Assembly: GCF_002845985.1 (NCBI RefSeq)
Contig: NZ_PDFK01000011.1
Location: 1 to 64,000 of the forward strand
Source of the DNA: Lysinibacillus fusiformis
GTDB taxonomy: Bacteria > Bacillota > Bacilli > Bacillales_A > Planococcaceae
Direction of reading: 5' to 3'
DNA length: 64,000 nucleotides
A program made the position numbers and the translations under genes. The notes below the pieces were generated by a model. The model saw nothing but the letters and a program-made list of their open reading frames with translations, did not search any database and was not told the origin of the DNA. This document shows, piece after piece, positions 51,598 to 61,800 of this stretch (positions are counted from its first letter, which is position 1; every line of letters begins with the position of its first letter).

Positions 51598-53583
51598 ATG
51601 AAAAAAGACGTCAATCAAAAACAACAACAGCTAAAAGCATTCCGAGTAAGTGATAAAGATCAACCTCTAACAACCAACCAAGGATTAAAAATATCGGAAG
51701 ATGAACATTCACTAAAAGCTGGTGAACGAGGACCCACTTTATTGGAGGATTTTCATTTTCGTGAAAAAATGACTCATTTTGATCATGAACGAATTCCTGA
51801 ACGAGTGGTACACGCACGCGGGTCTGCAGCTCATGGAATCTTTGAAACCTATAAATGCGCGAGTGACATTACAAAGGCTCAATTTTTAAATGGACAAGGA
51901 ACTAAAACACCTGTCTTTGTTCGTTTTTCTACCGTTGCAGGCTCAAAAGGATCTGCTGATACTGTCCGTGATGTACGCGGCTTTGCTACAAAATTTTATA
52001 CACAGGAAGGTAATTATGATTTAGTTGGTAATAATATACCTGTTTTCTTTATTCAAGATGCCATTAAATTCCCCGATTTTGTACACGCTGTAAAGCCTGA
52101 ACCGAATAACGAAATTCCTCAAGCTCAAAGTGCCCATGATACGTTTTGGGATTTCATTGCAAATAATCAGGAATCTGCCCATATGGTCATGTGGCATATG
52201 TCCGATAGATCCATCCCACGAAGCTATCGAATGATGGAGGGCTTTGGTGTTAATACCTATCGCCTTGTCAACGCTGAAGGAAAAGCACACTTTGTTAAAT
52301 TTCATTGGAAACCTATACTTGGGGTTAAATCATTAGTATGGGATGAGGCCCAAATCATCGCTGGAAAAGACCCCGATTTTCACCGTAGAGATTTATGGGA
52401 ATCCATCGAACGAGGCGATTTCCCAGAGTGGGAGCTTGGTGTCCAACTTATTCCCGTTGAGGATGAATTTAATTTTAGCTTCGATATTCTCGATGCAACA
52501 AAAATATGGCCAGAGGAAGAAGTTCCAGTACGTATCCTTGGGAAAATGACACTGAACAAAAACGTTGATAACTTTTTTGCTGAAACGGAACAAGCTGCAT
52601 TTCATGTTGGACATGTTGTACCTGGTATTGATTTTTCAAATGATCCTTTACTGCAAGGTCGCTTGTTCTCCTATACAGATACTCAGTTAATAAGACTTGG
52701 AGGACCGAACTTCCATGAAATCCCTATTAATAAACCAATCTGTCCCTTCCATAATAACCAACGAGATGGCTATGGCCGACAAACCATTAATGTCGGGCAA
52801 GTTAGCTACCATAAAAACTCCTTAGCCAATAACTCACCCTCTCCTGTCTCTGAAAGCGACGGAGGATATAAACATTATGAAGAAAAATTGGAAGGACACA
52901 AAGTACGTGCACGTAGCGATAGCTTTAAAGACCATTTTTCACAAGCAAGATTATTCTGGCTCAGTATGACCGATGTGGAGAAAAAGCATATTATTAATGC
53001 CTTTAGCTTCGAACTTGGAAAAGTAAAAAATAAAGACATTCGAAAACAAGTTGTAGATATGTTTGCTCATGTCAGCTACACACTTGCATCAGCTATTGCT
53101 GATCAAATTGGTATAGTACCACCAATCCAAGTAGAAGTACCACATACTCAACAAACCTCACCTGCTGTTAGCCAAATGATCAATGCAGTCGAAAGTGTTA
53201 AATCTTTTAAAGTAGCTCTGATTGTAACAGACAATAGTAGTGAAAACTTAAACGAACTAATGGCTACATTGTTAAGTAAAAATATAGTGGTTGAACTTGT
53301 GAGTACTAAGCAAGGCATCCTAAATGGCTTTGAAATTCAAGAAACATTAGCTACTACCTCCTCCGTTCTTTATGATGGGGTTTATGTGACTGGAGCTTTC
53401 CAGCATTCTGATCAGCAATCTAAAGCACTACAATTCATTGAACAGGCCTATCAGCACTGTAAAACAATAGGCTATACGGAAAATGTTTCGTTTTTACAGC
53501 ATCTTGCCAATAAAAATGGTGTGGCAAACAATCTGAATTCTTTTATTCGTTTCCTTGCTAAGCATCGACATTGGGTACGATAA
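51598..53583 (+). CDS. katE: large-subunit catalase (KatE/HPII type)
   Basis: A 661-residue haem catalase decomposing hydrogen peroxide. The catalytic core holds distal His72 in RVVHARGSAAHG, the distal Asn in DLVGNNIPVFFIQD and the proximal-ligand Tyr in RLFSYTDTQLIRLG. The C-terminal domain (about residues 520-661) has the flavodoxin-like fold of large clade II catalases. AAAGGAGG precedes the ATG. The sigma-B-type promoter fits general stress control. It is divergent from mhqR. Confidence 0.95.
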   Translation: MKKDVNQKQQQLKAFRVSDKDQPLTTNQGLKISEDEHSLKAGERGPTLLEDFHFREKMTHFDHERIPERVVHARGSAAHGIFETYKCASDITKAQFLNGQGTKTPVFVRFSTVAGSKGSADTVRDVRGFATKFYTQEGNYDLVGNNIPVFFIQDAIKFPDFVHAVKPEPNNEIPQAQSAHDTFWDFIANNQESAHMVMWHMSDRSIPRSYRMMEGFGVNTYRLVNAEGKAHFVKFHWKPILGVKSLVWDEAQIIAGKDPDFHRRDLWESIERGDFPEWELGVQLIPVEDEFNFSFDILDATKIWPEEEVPVRILGKMTLNKNVDNFFAETEQAAFHVGHVVPGIDFSNDPLLQGRLFSYTDTQLIRLGGPNFHEIPINKPICPFHNNQRDGYGRQTINVGQVSYHKNSLANNSPSPVSESDGGYKHYEEKLEGHKVRARSDSFKDHFSQARLFWLSMTDVEKKHIINAFSFELGKVKNKDIRKQVVDMFAHVSYTLASAIADQIGIVPPIQVEVPHTQQTSPAVSQMINAVESVKSFKVALIVTDNSSENLNELMATLLSKNIVVELVSTKQGILNGFEIQETLATTSSVLYDGVYVTGAFQHSDQQSKALQFIEQAYQHCKTIGYTENVSFLQHLANKNGVANNLNSFIRFLAKHRHWVR

Positions 53584-53594
53584 TGAATGGAAAA

Positions 53595-53625
53595 GCCAGC
53601 TAACGTATTGAATCTGTTAGCTGGC
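53595..53625. terminator. terminator of katE
   Basis: GCCAGCTAAC / GTTAGCTGGC stem with a T-rich tail (GTATTTCTCTTATTT). It is convergent with the next gene. Confidence 0.8.
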
Positions 53626-53634
53626 GTATTTCTC

Positions 53635-54099
53635 TTATTTAATTCGTGTAAATTCCTTTTCATTTCCGTCAACAAATTCAACATCGACTTCAATGGATTG
53701 GTAGTTGGCTTCAATATTAAATACTTTAATTACTTGATCGATTACCTCATCATTAGGTGTTGTCGAATCGAAATTTAACTGCTTAAATAATGGCTCTAAT
53801 TTTGTATAAGCTTCATCCCCTTGCAGTCTTTCATTCTTACGGTCATCCTGTAACTTCGCTTCTATACCTGATTTTTTGTCTTCATATTCTACCTCATATG
53901 ACTCTGTTGCAGAATAATCAACATCTAATGAAAACTCTAAAAAATTAAAGGTCATTTGCTCTGTTGGCGTATCACCAGTCTGCTGTGTACCATTTTGATT
54001 TGCTGGTGCGTTAGTAGGTACGTCCTTTACTTCATCCTTATTACAGCCATAAAGAATAACAGTCATGAAAGAAATCGTTAATAAAAATTTCAATTTCAA
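53635..54099 (-). CDS. YusW-like lipoprotein
   Basis: A 154-residue predicted lipoprotein: the signal peptide MKLKFLLTISFMTVILYGC (lipobox Cys19), a Thr/Asn/Gln-rich linker, then a YusW-type domain (FLEFSLDVDYSATESYEVEYEDKKSGIEAKLQDDRKNERLQGDEA). Function is unknown. The TTG at 54099 has GGGAG 8 nt upstream; the GTG at 54108 overlaps that site. It lies between katE and the YcdB-SLH gene on the minus strand. Confidence 0.78.
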   Translation of the reverse strand: MKLKFLLTISFMTVILYGCNKDEVKDVPTNAPANQNGTQQTGDTPTEQMTFNFLEFSLDVDYSATESYEVEYEDKKSGIEAKLQDDRKNERLQGDEAYTKLEPLFKQLNFDSTTPNDEVIDQVIKVFNIEANYQSIEVDVEFVDGNEKEFTRIK

Positions 54100-54153
54100 A
54101 TTATACACTCCCTTCTTTCCATATTATTTCCCCATCCAGCTATAAACTAACCC

Positions 54154-54190
54154 AAAAAAGACATCTCCTTTGATGAGGAAATGTCCTTTT
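54154..54190 (-). terminator. terminator of YcdB-SLH gene
   Basis: AAAAGGACATTTCC / GGAGATGTCTTTTTT hairpin with a six-U tail after the stop at 54204. Confidence 0.88.
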
Positions 54191-54203
54191 AATGACACGC
54201 TAA

Positions 54204-56417
54204 TTAATAATAGAAGTTGCGATCAACTTTATTTTCTTGAATAGCCTTTGCTAAACGGACTGTTGAGATAGCCAAGTCAGCATATGACACACTCTTCGTA
54301 GCATTAAAGTTGTTTTGCTGTGCATCAATTAGACCCATACCATGTGCTAAAGCAATATAGCCTGTATACGCTGGATCAATTGAAGTTGCATCAGCAAAGT
54401 TTAATTTATAAATATCTTTATATTTAGCAACATTGTCTAATTGTAATAGTTTGATTGACCACTCTGCGAACTCTTGACGAGTCAGAGTCGCATCCAATGC
54501 AAATTGATTTGCAGGCTGTATGATCCCCATTTTAACAGCTTGTTCTACTACTCCATAGAGTGGATGCTTTTTATCAATATTGTTAAAGGATTGCTTTTCA
54601 CCATCTCCATTACCATAGTAACCATATGTTAAGGAATGTAATAAAATTTTCAATGCTTCTCCTTTTGTCACAGCAGCATCCGCATTAAAGTTTGCTAGAT
54701 CTTTTACCTCTAACACATTTTGATTTAATAAATAATTTAACTCTTTGGCAGCCGTTGGGTGAGAAATAACAGGCTTCTCTTTAGAGTCATCTACATTATT
54801 TAACCATTCACCAGAAATAGCATCAATCTGGTTAAATAAACTACCATTGTACGTAGGAGCATACACTAAATCATAATGTTGTTTATTCTCCATATCTTGT
54901 TTTACATATTGTAGTTGCAATGTAAGTGCCTTGCTATAGGCTTCTTTTGCTTTGTCAGCTGAAATAACCTTATTGATAGATGGCCAGCTATCTATCTTTT
55001 GCTTATATACACTTAGTGAGCGTAAAGATCCATCAGAGCCAATACCTACATATAAGCCATCTCCTACAACTGCAATTCCATTCATAATGCGTGGGAAGGT
55101 GAAGTAATATTCCTTACTATATTGATCAAATACAGCATCCTCGATTGGCATTGAATACTCATGTAGATATGAAGGTGCCCATTCCTTCAAGTAATCAGTT
55201 GCCTTCTTCAATGCAGCGTCCTTCGAAATAGCATTTACTTTGTTATCTACTAAAAAATCTCTCGATAGGTCATGATACTGAACTAGTTCACCTGTCGCCT
55301 TATTGATTTCTAAAGAGCTACCAGATCCACCATTGCCATACATATACGTATAGTTTACAGAGTATATCGTCTCACCATTGTCATTTTCTCTTTCATCTAC
55401 TAATTCTATATTGAGCTTCGCTTTACTCTCATCAACCTTTAAGAAATTTTTCGCGAACTCTTCAGCCTCAGCTGCCGTCATACCGTTCTTTCTTGGTGGT
55501 AATGGCTGTGCTGAAATTTTCTCAACACTCTTTGTCTTCGGCAATTGCTCAGTAAAACCATTTGCTGTCTGCCATTGCCCATTTAGAGCATGTACACCAT
55601 TGAACCCTGTGGCAGGCGTATACACAAGCTTCACATTACGTTGATTAGATCTGTAGTCGTAATCAATATAATAACGAAGCTCGACAGCTAAATTATCACG
55701 AACTTGTGCCAGCATATCTTCCTCATTCTTTTTTTGATCTAAACGATCAAAGGAAGCTTTACTAATAGATTCTGCATTACTAGACATCCCCGTAATTTCA
55801 CCATTTGCCAGAACATGAATAGTAATACTTTGATCTCCAATAAGAACCCCATTATAAATTGGTGAATAGACAAAGGAGTAAGTAATTGGTTCTGATAACG
55901 GTCTAGTAATATTAAAACCATATTCGTTATAATCATCACGAAGTTTGTAATTATCCGAATCAACAAATTTACCCAGGAATTTTTGTGCAATTTTTTGCGC
56001 CTCATTCTCTGAATACTTTGCTGGATAGATTGCTTCTGCTATATTTGCAGGCTGATAATAAAAACTTTCTAGTTCTAAATCATCGCCCTTAAATACAAAA
56101 CTACCATGTGCATCTTTACCATTAATTGTCTTATAAAAGTTTAGTTCATATCGAACCGTTGTATCATCTCTATAAAAATGACCTGGTCCAGAATTAAAGT
56201 CATTATCCGCTACAAATTTGAACTCTTCTGGGAATAGTGAACGTAATTTTTTTATCAGCATGTTTTTTGTAACTTTTGTTTCAGTTGAAGCTACCTGAAT
56301 TTCGATACGCTCCGATGATTCCTTTACATTTGCAGATACATGCGAAATTGGTGCTAAAATACCAACAGAAAATGCTGTTGACGTCAAAATAATACCTAAC
56401 TTTTTAAATTTACCCAA
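54204..56417 (-). CDS. YcdB/YcdC-domain surface protein with SLH repeats
   Basis: A 737-residue exported protein. The signal peptide ends SHVSA near residue 29. Two or more YcdB/PepSY-like units cover residues about 45-560. They show the recurring pattern of a helix followed by Y-x-F-x-Y/V-x-x-x-x-x-G (for example YSFVYSPIYNGVLIGDQSITIHV, YYFTFPRIMNGIAVVGDGLYVGI and HYDLVYAPTYNGSLF). Three SLH-type repeats follow (about 560-735) and would tether it to cell-wall polymer. Its role is unknown; related proteins are envelope-located. It is monocistronic with its own terminator. Confidence 0.83.
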   Translation of the reverse strand: MGKFKKLGIILTSTAFSVGILAPISHVSANVKESSERIEIQVASTETKVTKNMLIKKLRSLFPEEFKFVADNDFNSGPGHFYRDDTTVRYELNFYKTINGKDAHGSFVFKGDDLELESFYYQPANIAEAIYPAKYSENEAQKIAQKFLGKFVDSDNYKLRDDYNEYGFNITRPLSEPITYSFVYSPIYNGVLIGDQSITIHVLANGEITGMSSNAESISKASFDRLDQKKNEEDMLAQVRDNLAVELRYYIDYDYRSNQRNVKLVYTPATGFNGVHALNGQWQTANGFTEQLPKTKSVEKISAQPLPPRKNGMTAAEAEEFAKNFLKVDESKAKLNIELVDERENDNGETIYSVNYTYMYGNGGSGSSLEINKATGELVQYHDLSRDFLVDNKVNAISKDAALKKATDYLKEWAPSYLHEYSMPIEDAVFDQYSKEYYFTFPRIMNGIAVVGDGLYVGIGSDGSLRSLSVYKQKIDSWPSINKVISADKAKEAYSKALTLQLQYVKQDMENKQHYDLVYAPTYNGSLFNQIDAISGEWLNNVDDSKEKPVISHPTAAKELNYLLNQNVLEVKDLANFNADAAVTKGEALKILLHSLTYGYYGNGDGEKQSFNNIDKKHPLYGVVEQAVKMGIIQPANQFALDATLTRQEFAEWSIKLLQLDNVAKYKDIYKLNFADATSIDPAYTGYIALAHGMGLIDAQQNNFNATKSVSYADLAISTVRLAKAIQENKVDRNFYY

Positions 56418-56543
56418 AATATCCCTCCTAAAATACTATTTACCATAATTATAATGTATTTTCCGATATTTAGAAATGTTTTTTACAGATAATTTCCACT
56501 TAGAAGAAAATACATTGGGTAAACCCTATTTTCCTTCCTCATG

Positions 56544-57833
56544 TTATTTCTTCACCACATCAAAATTGGCTCCAATTAATACCCAATTTTGAGGGAATGG
56601 TAGCCCCAACTTCCAATAACCAATACCACGGAGATTATATTGTTTAATAAGATTGAATTTTGCTTGAATAGATCTAGCATCTTCAAACCACACCATATGT
56701 GCCCTACCTTGCTCATCATAGTATTCAAAGAATGGTGCTTGGGCTCGCCAATCAAACTGAATTGCTGCATTATAACGTTTGGCAATTTCAATGGCTCTTT
56801 GTGGGCTAAGTGCTTCCGCGTACGGCCCACCCTGTACAAAAGGTAACGTCCAGTCATAGCCATATAAATTTTGTCCAAGCATAATTTTACTTGCAGGTAT
56901 TTCACTAATCGCATATTTTACAACAGCTTCTACCTCTGGGAGAGGCGAAACGGCCATTGGCGGTCCTGCAGAATATCCCCATTCATAGGTCATGAGTAAA
57001 ACAAAGTCGACTATTTCTCCATGCGCCCTATAATCATGTGCTGCTGTCCATGGACCTCGTTCACTATCACTTGTTTTTGGAGCTAGTGCAGTAGACACTG
57101 TATATCCTTGAGCATGGAATTTTTCGACAGCTCTTCTTAAAAAATTGTTATAAGCTTGTCGTTGATCTGCTGGCAAATTTTCAAAGTCAAAGTGGATATC
57201 TTTCACTTCCCCAAGTCGCTTTGCTTCTGCAAGAATATTATCAAATAATAAATCTTGAACAGCCGTACTTTGAAAAATATCTCTCGCTAACTCGCCACTA
57301 AAACTAAAATTCTCCAGATTGGAAATAACCATAGCCAGAGATGCTCCCGTATCATCCGCAATTTGTGTCACACCTTGACTCGGTGGTCTCTGTAGGGTTC
57401 CATCCCTTCTTGCCTCATAACTGAATAAAGCTAAATATGTTAAATAGGGACCCGCTTCCCTAGCCTGATTCAAGAGGGCCTCGCTAACAGATGTTCCTCT
57501 GGGCTCTAAATACGCCAATGTTTCTGCCCTGGTTTTTGGCGGTTGTGGAATATATAATCTCGTTCCAATAGCTAATGGTTGATTGGGATTAATACCATTT
57601 ACTTGAGCAAGCGTTACATAATTAATACCAAAGCGTTGCCCGATTGACCATAAGCTATCGCCTGGCTGTACATAATAAAAACTTCCGACAATTGGGATCA
57701 CAAGAGCTTGCCCCACAACTAAACGATTTGGATCGGGAATTTGATTGGCCTCTACAATACTCTGAACCGTAGTCCCATACGCCTGCGCAATACCCCATAA
57801 AGACTCGCCAGCCCGTACAACATGTATTTGAAT
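56544..57833 (-). CDS. sleL: LysM-GH18 cortex-lytic glucosaminidase (SleL/YaaH-like)
   Basis: A 429-residue protein. Two N-terminal LysM repeats (HVVRAGESLWGIAQAYG and YVQPGDSLWSIGQRFG) are followed by a GH18 domain whose catalytic motif is DIHFDFENLP (final Glu as acid). The layout is that of SleL/YaaH, which hydrolyses cortical fragments during spore germination. There is no signal peptide, usual for the family. Start: AAGGAGG is followed after 7 nt by ATT CAA ATA, and no ATG, GTG or TTG lies between it and the first LysM. The nearest canonical in-frame start, a GTG at 57920, has no ribosome binding site. I therefore favour an ATT start. Confidence 0.85.
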   Translation of the reverse strand: MQIHVVRAGESLWGIAQAYGTTVQSIVEANQIPDPNRLVVGQALVIPIVGSFYYVQPGDSLWSIGQRFGINYVTLAQVNGINPNQPLAIGTRLYIPQPPKTRAETLAYLEPRGTSVSEALLNQAREAGPYLTYLALFSYEARRDGTLQRPPSQGVTQIADDTGASLAMVISNLENFSFSGELARDIFQSTAVQDLLFDNILAEAKRLGEVKDIHFDFENLPADQRQAYNNFLRRAVEKFHAQGYTVSTALAPKTSDSERGPWTAAHDYRAHGEIVDFVLLMTYEWGYSAGPPMAVSPLPEVEAVVKYAISEIPASKIMLGQNLYGYDWTLPFVQGGPYAEALSPQRAIEIAKRYNAAIQFDWRAQAPFFEYYDEQGRAHMVWFEDARSIQAKFNLIKQYNLRGIGYWKLGLPFPQNWVLIGANFDVVKK

Positions 57834-57994
57834 GATTTTGCCTCCTTCTCGCTTGATAAAATCATACCTATAAATCTTATGAAACCCGATAAGAAAAGAT
57901 GTCTTGCTACAACACCACAAAAATCTATTACTTCGAATAGTGGATGAATTTTTGGATGGTGTATTTTGTCATCCTTTTTAAAATAGTTTTTTTA

Positions 57995-58241
57995 TTAGTG
58001 TATGAATAATAATTTCCTAAGGCTTCGGAACCCCCATTCACCTGATTTTTTGTTTGCTATGTATTCTACTGCTGTATGCCATGTACTCGATAATATCCAT
58101 GTTTTTACTTTCCCTTCATTTTAATGTTTTCAATATATCTAGTATCCTATCTTCTGCTTCTTCTCTACTATTTGTATAAGAAAACGCAAAATGATACACA
58201 ACCCTAAAATATTTATCGTACAAACGTTCTATATATGACAT
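57995..58241 (-). pseudogene. ECF sigma factor remnant (frameshifted, truncated)
   Basis: Minus-strand frame A (58241-58116) encodes MSYIERLYDKYFRVVYHFAF then SYTNSREEAEDRILDILKTLK and a stop. Frame B, shifted and overlapping the stop, continues KVKTWILSSTWHTAVEYIANK then KSGEWGFRSL to a stop at 57995. Together these read as sigma-70 region 2 of an ECF-type factor (YDKYxxxVYxFAxSYTxNxEEAED ... FKTWLxxITRNTAIDYIRKKK). Region 2.2 is partly missing and region 4 is absent. This is a decayed gene, not a functional sigma factor. Confidence 0.7.
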
Positions 58242-58406
58242 ATCCTTCTGTATAAATTCCCCCTCTTTCTACCTTATACATAAGTCTCTGTACGCTAGTT
58301 TTTGTCGCACTTTTCCCGAAATATTTAACGCAACTAGTATCATATGCCTTATTCTTTTCACTATCACCACTCTTGTATAATGAAATTATTGTAAGGAGGT
58401 GTTAGA

Positions 58407-58826
58407 TTGCGTTTATTTTACCAGCAAAAAGTAATCGGCAAGAAATCTCGTAAGCTTCAAAAAATTCCATTTTCTATTGATGAGCCTGTTACAACTTTAC
58501 AAGATTTACTTGTTCAACTTGTGACACAGCAGGTACAACAATTTAATGAAAAAATGGTCGATACACCACTTCATCTTTACTTAACGGATCAGCAATTAGA
58601 TGACGCAACCCAGTATGGGAAAGTACATTTTGGAGAGAAGAAAAATGATTCTTTACAGTCAGTTGACCAAGCCATGTCCAATATGCTTCAAGCATTTCAA
58701 GATGAGCTGTTCTTGGTCCTTCACAATGAGGAATCGCTAGATTCTCTTACTACACCTTTAACCATACAGGAAGACGATGTTTTTACATTCATTAAATTAA
58801 CTATGCTTGCAGGACGCATTTGGTAA
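58407..58826 (+). CDS. hypothetical protein, 139 aa, partner of DUF4132 protein
   Basis: I do not recognise this family. A soluble, slightly acidic protein with a basic start (MRLFYQQKVIGKKSRKLQ), a beta-alpha pattern and a Gln-rich stretch near residues 37-48. It has no signal peptide or membrane span. The TTG start has a strong site (AAGGAGGTG) 5-7 nt upstream, and it is followed after 13 nt by a giant DUF4132 gene with its own ribosome binding site. The two clearly form an operon that ends at the 63943 terminator. Its role is probably tied to that of the large protein. Confidence 0.7.
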   Translation: MRLFYQQKVIGKKSRKLQKIPFSIDEPVTTLQDLLVQLVTQQVQQFNEKMVDTPLHLYLTDQQLDDATQYGKVHFGEKKNDSLQSVDQAMSNMLQAFQDELFLVLHNEESLDSLTTPLTIQEDDVFTFIKLTMLAGRIW

Positions 58827-58839
58827 GGAGGGATATTTC

Positions 58840-61800
58840 ATGACACTTTCACATGAACAAAAAACATATTTTCAAGGTATAGTCGATTCCGCACCTATAG
58901 CTATACAGCCATTAGCTGCAGCATTACTAAAATATATGGACAACAGAGATTATGAAATAGAACAGCTGATTGCTGCTCAACAAAATTCAACACTTGAAGA
59001 GCTATTTAGTGGTCCACTATTTGACGTGCTTACGCTATTTTCTTCACAAGAACGTGCACTAAAGATTAAGAAACTAGCATTACGTTTTGATGCTACAATG
59101 TTCCAAACCGATGTTTTACGTCGATCATTTCGTTCATCTCAACCCGTGCAGGATCATCTTTTCCACTGTTTACAATTAATAGAAGAAATGCTGACCTTTG
59201 AGGAAATTACTTTGGAGGAGTTACTAGCGAATCATCATCAATACGAACATGGTACCTATCCCAATTACAGCTCTTACGTTTTGAAGAATGAAAATATAAA
59301 AGTAATGGGCTTTAACGTCTTTGAACAGTTGCTTGCTGACGAACTCTCTTTAGAAAATCCTTCTATTGAAGAGGTAGTGGAAAGTATTTTATTTGATGAG
59401 CATCACAGTAGCTTTTTCGGTCATCCGTTCATTCGGGGTATTTTTAAGTCCAATAACCACCGTATGCACGAGGCTCTTGGCAAATTATTAGTAGCAGCTG
59501 CCCGTCAAGAAGGGCTACGACAAGCAATCGTTGAAAATATTGACCATGGCAATCTTGTTGCACAGCTAAAAATGATGAAACTTATTCAAGAACATCAACT
59601 AACACGCTTCTCCTCTGTGATTCGAGCAGTCGATACTTGGATGGGGCTTGGCTATAATAGCTTTGAAAATCAAAAAGTGACGGAGGAAGTTTTAGCTTTA
59701 GCTGTCCAAGCCATCGAAGAAGATAACTTTGTTGAACAGCTACTAAAGAGTGAACGTACAATTGATATTTATGTCGCATTATGGGCAACTGCTACAAGAG
59801 ACTATACAAGGCTAGATGCTGTCGTGACAACGCTCTTAAAGCGTAACAAACATATCCAGCTTACAACGCTTGCCTTTTTAAAAAATTTATCTAAGACCTC
59901 ATTTACAGCGCCATTTGTGAAGGATTTAATTTTAACGACGAAAGATATCGAGTTATTTGCCTTTGCATGGGGCAATTTCCTCTATGCTAACCACTATATT
60001 AATAGCGAGTATGCAAGAGATCATGAATGGGATCAAAACCTTCAAAAATTCATGCAAGAAAATGCACAGTTGCAAGGCATTGAATATCTATTATTCGAAC
60101 AACTAGAATGGGCTAAGAATGAAGTTACAAAAGAAGGGCTGAATATTACAGGTAAACCTTTATCCTTTGTCCATGTCCATTTATCATTAGAAGATTTAAT
60201 TTCAACCCAAATTATTTTGGCCCATCATGTACAAGATGAGGTATTATTCCAACGAATTATTGCACAGGCAGATTCCTACTCACCATCAAGTAGAATCGGC
60301 TTACTTAATATTTATTGTCTTGATCCTAAAACACAAGGTCAACGTGAATTTTTATTTAATTCTTTACGAGATCGCAGCTCCATCAATCGTTCTCTTGCAT
60401 TGAAAAAAATACATGCTCTGACACCAACCGAAGAAGAAATCGTAAAAATTGAAGATCTTTTAGCTAATAAATCAGGGGCACTTCGTAAAGAGGCTATCTC
60501 CTTGTTAAAAGCTCAACCACAGGACCCGTTATTGCAAAGTGCTGAACGACTGATAAAAGATAGTAAGCAGTTAAAAAGGCTTGGAGGACTTGAATTACTG
60601 TTAGAAGCTTCTAAGGACGACAATTTAACGAGTGAGCAAATTACCACTTTATGTTCCTTATTACCAAAAATAACAAAAAGTGAACAAGTTCTGTTAGAAC
60701 AATTAGTAGCAAGGGATGTACCACAGTATAACGAGCGCAATGGCTTTGGCTTATATACGCCGCATTCCCCTATTCAATATGATCGTATTGCCGATGGGGC
60801 CATTCAAATGAATGGTGAAGAACCTTGGCAGCAGCTTGTTCCTTTCTATGTACAGACACCGACACCATTTGAACAATTTTTTCAATATGATATTGAAAAA
60901 TTGCTGTCGAAGCTTGAGCAACTTATCCAAGTACTTGATGAACATGCTGAACTTGAGTATGAGACGTACCAATGGAATGATACGCCTATTACTACAACGT
61001 TAGGACAACAATATAGTGTCCTGACAGATAAAACGGACAGTCGGCGAGATGCTAGTCTAGATGCTTATCCTATTCCTGAGGAAATTGTTCAATGGATCAA
61101 GTCATCTCTATTTAGCCGTGAGGACTTAGTCTATTTTAATTTCTACAATAATCTATCAGAATACCCTGCTGCCCATAATCTTTCCGATGCAGCCCATACA
61201 CTTATTAAACCTTTCTTCCAATACGAAGAAATTAAAGCACGAGTTGTTCAATTTGATTCCTTGAAATATAACTATACGATTCAACAAATTTTCTCTGTGC
61301 TATCGCAAGATAGCGATAAAATTTCAGGAGAGACAATGTTGCATAAAGAAGCTCTCTCATTACTAGAAAAGCATGCTCCTGAATTTAATAGCTTTGAACA
61401 GGCTATCGGCATAATGCTACAGCTATTCAAACAAATCCCTGCAGATCAGTGGCAGCTTGATGTTAGAGAGCAAAGTTATTATTACTATCGTTCTACATCT
61501 ACTATTATTGATTTGGATGTTATTGAGACATTTGTAGAGCGATGCTGGTCTGGTTACTCAACCTATGGTGAATATGTCAAAATGCTCGCGATCAATGAAG
61601 AGCTTACAAAGCGTATGAAAAACGAAGGCTATAGTGCTAATGTATACAATTTATCACTGTTCCAATATTTAGATGCTATGAAGGCTGGGTTATTGACACA
61701 GGATCATTTATTTGAAGCCATCTTTACTGATACACTTGCTTCAGAAATATTTAACGAGCCTAATAAATTACTAGAACGCTATCAGCAGTCATTTGAAGAC

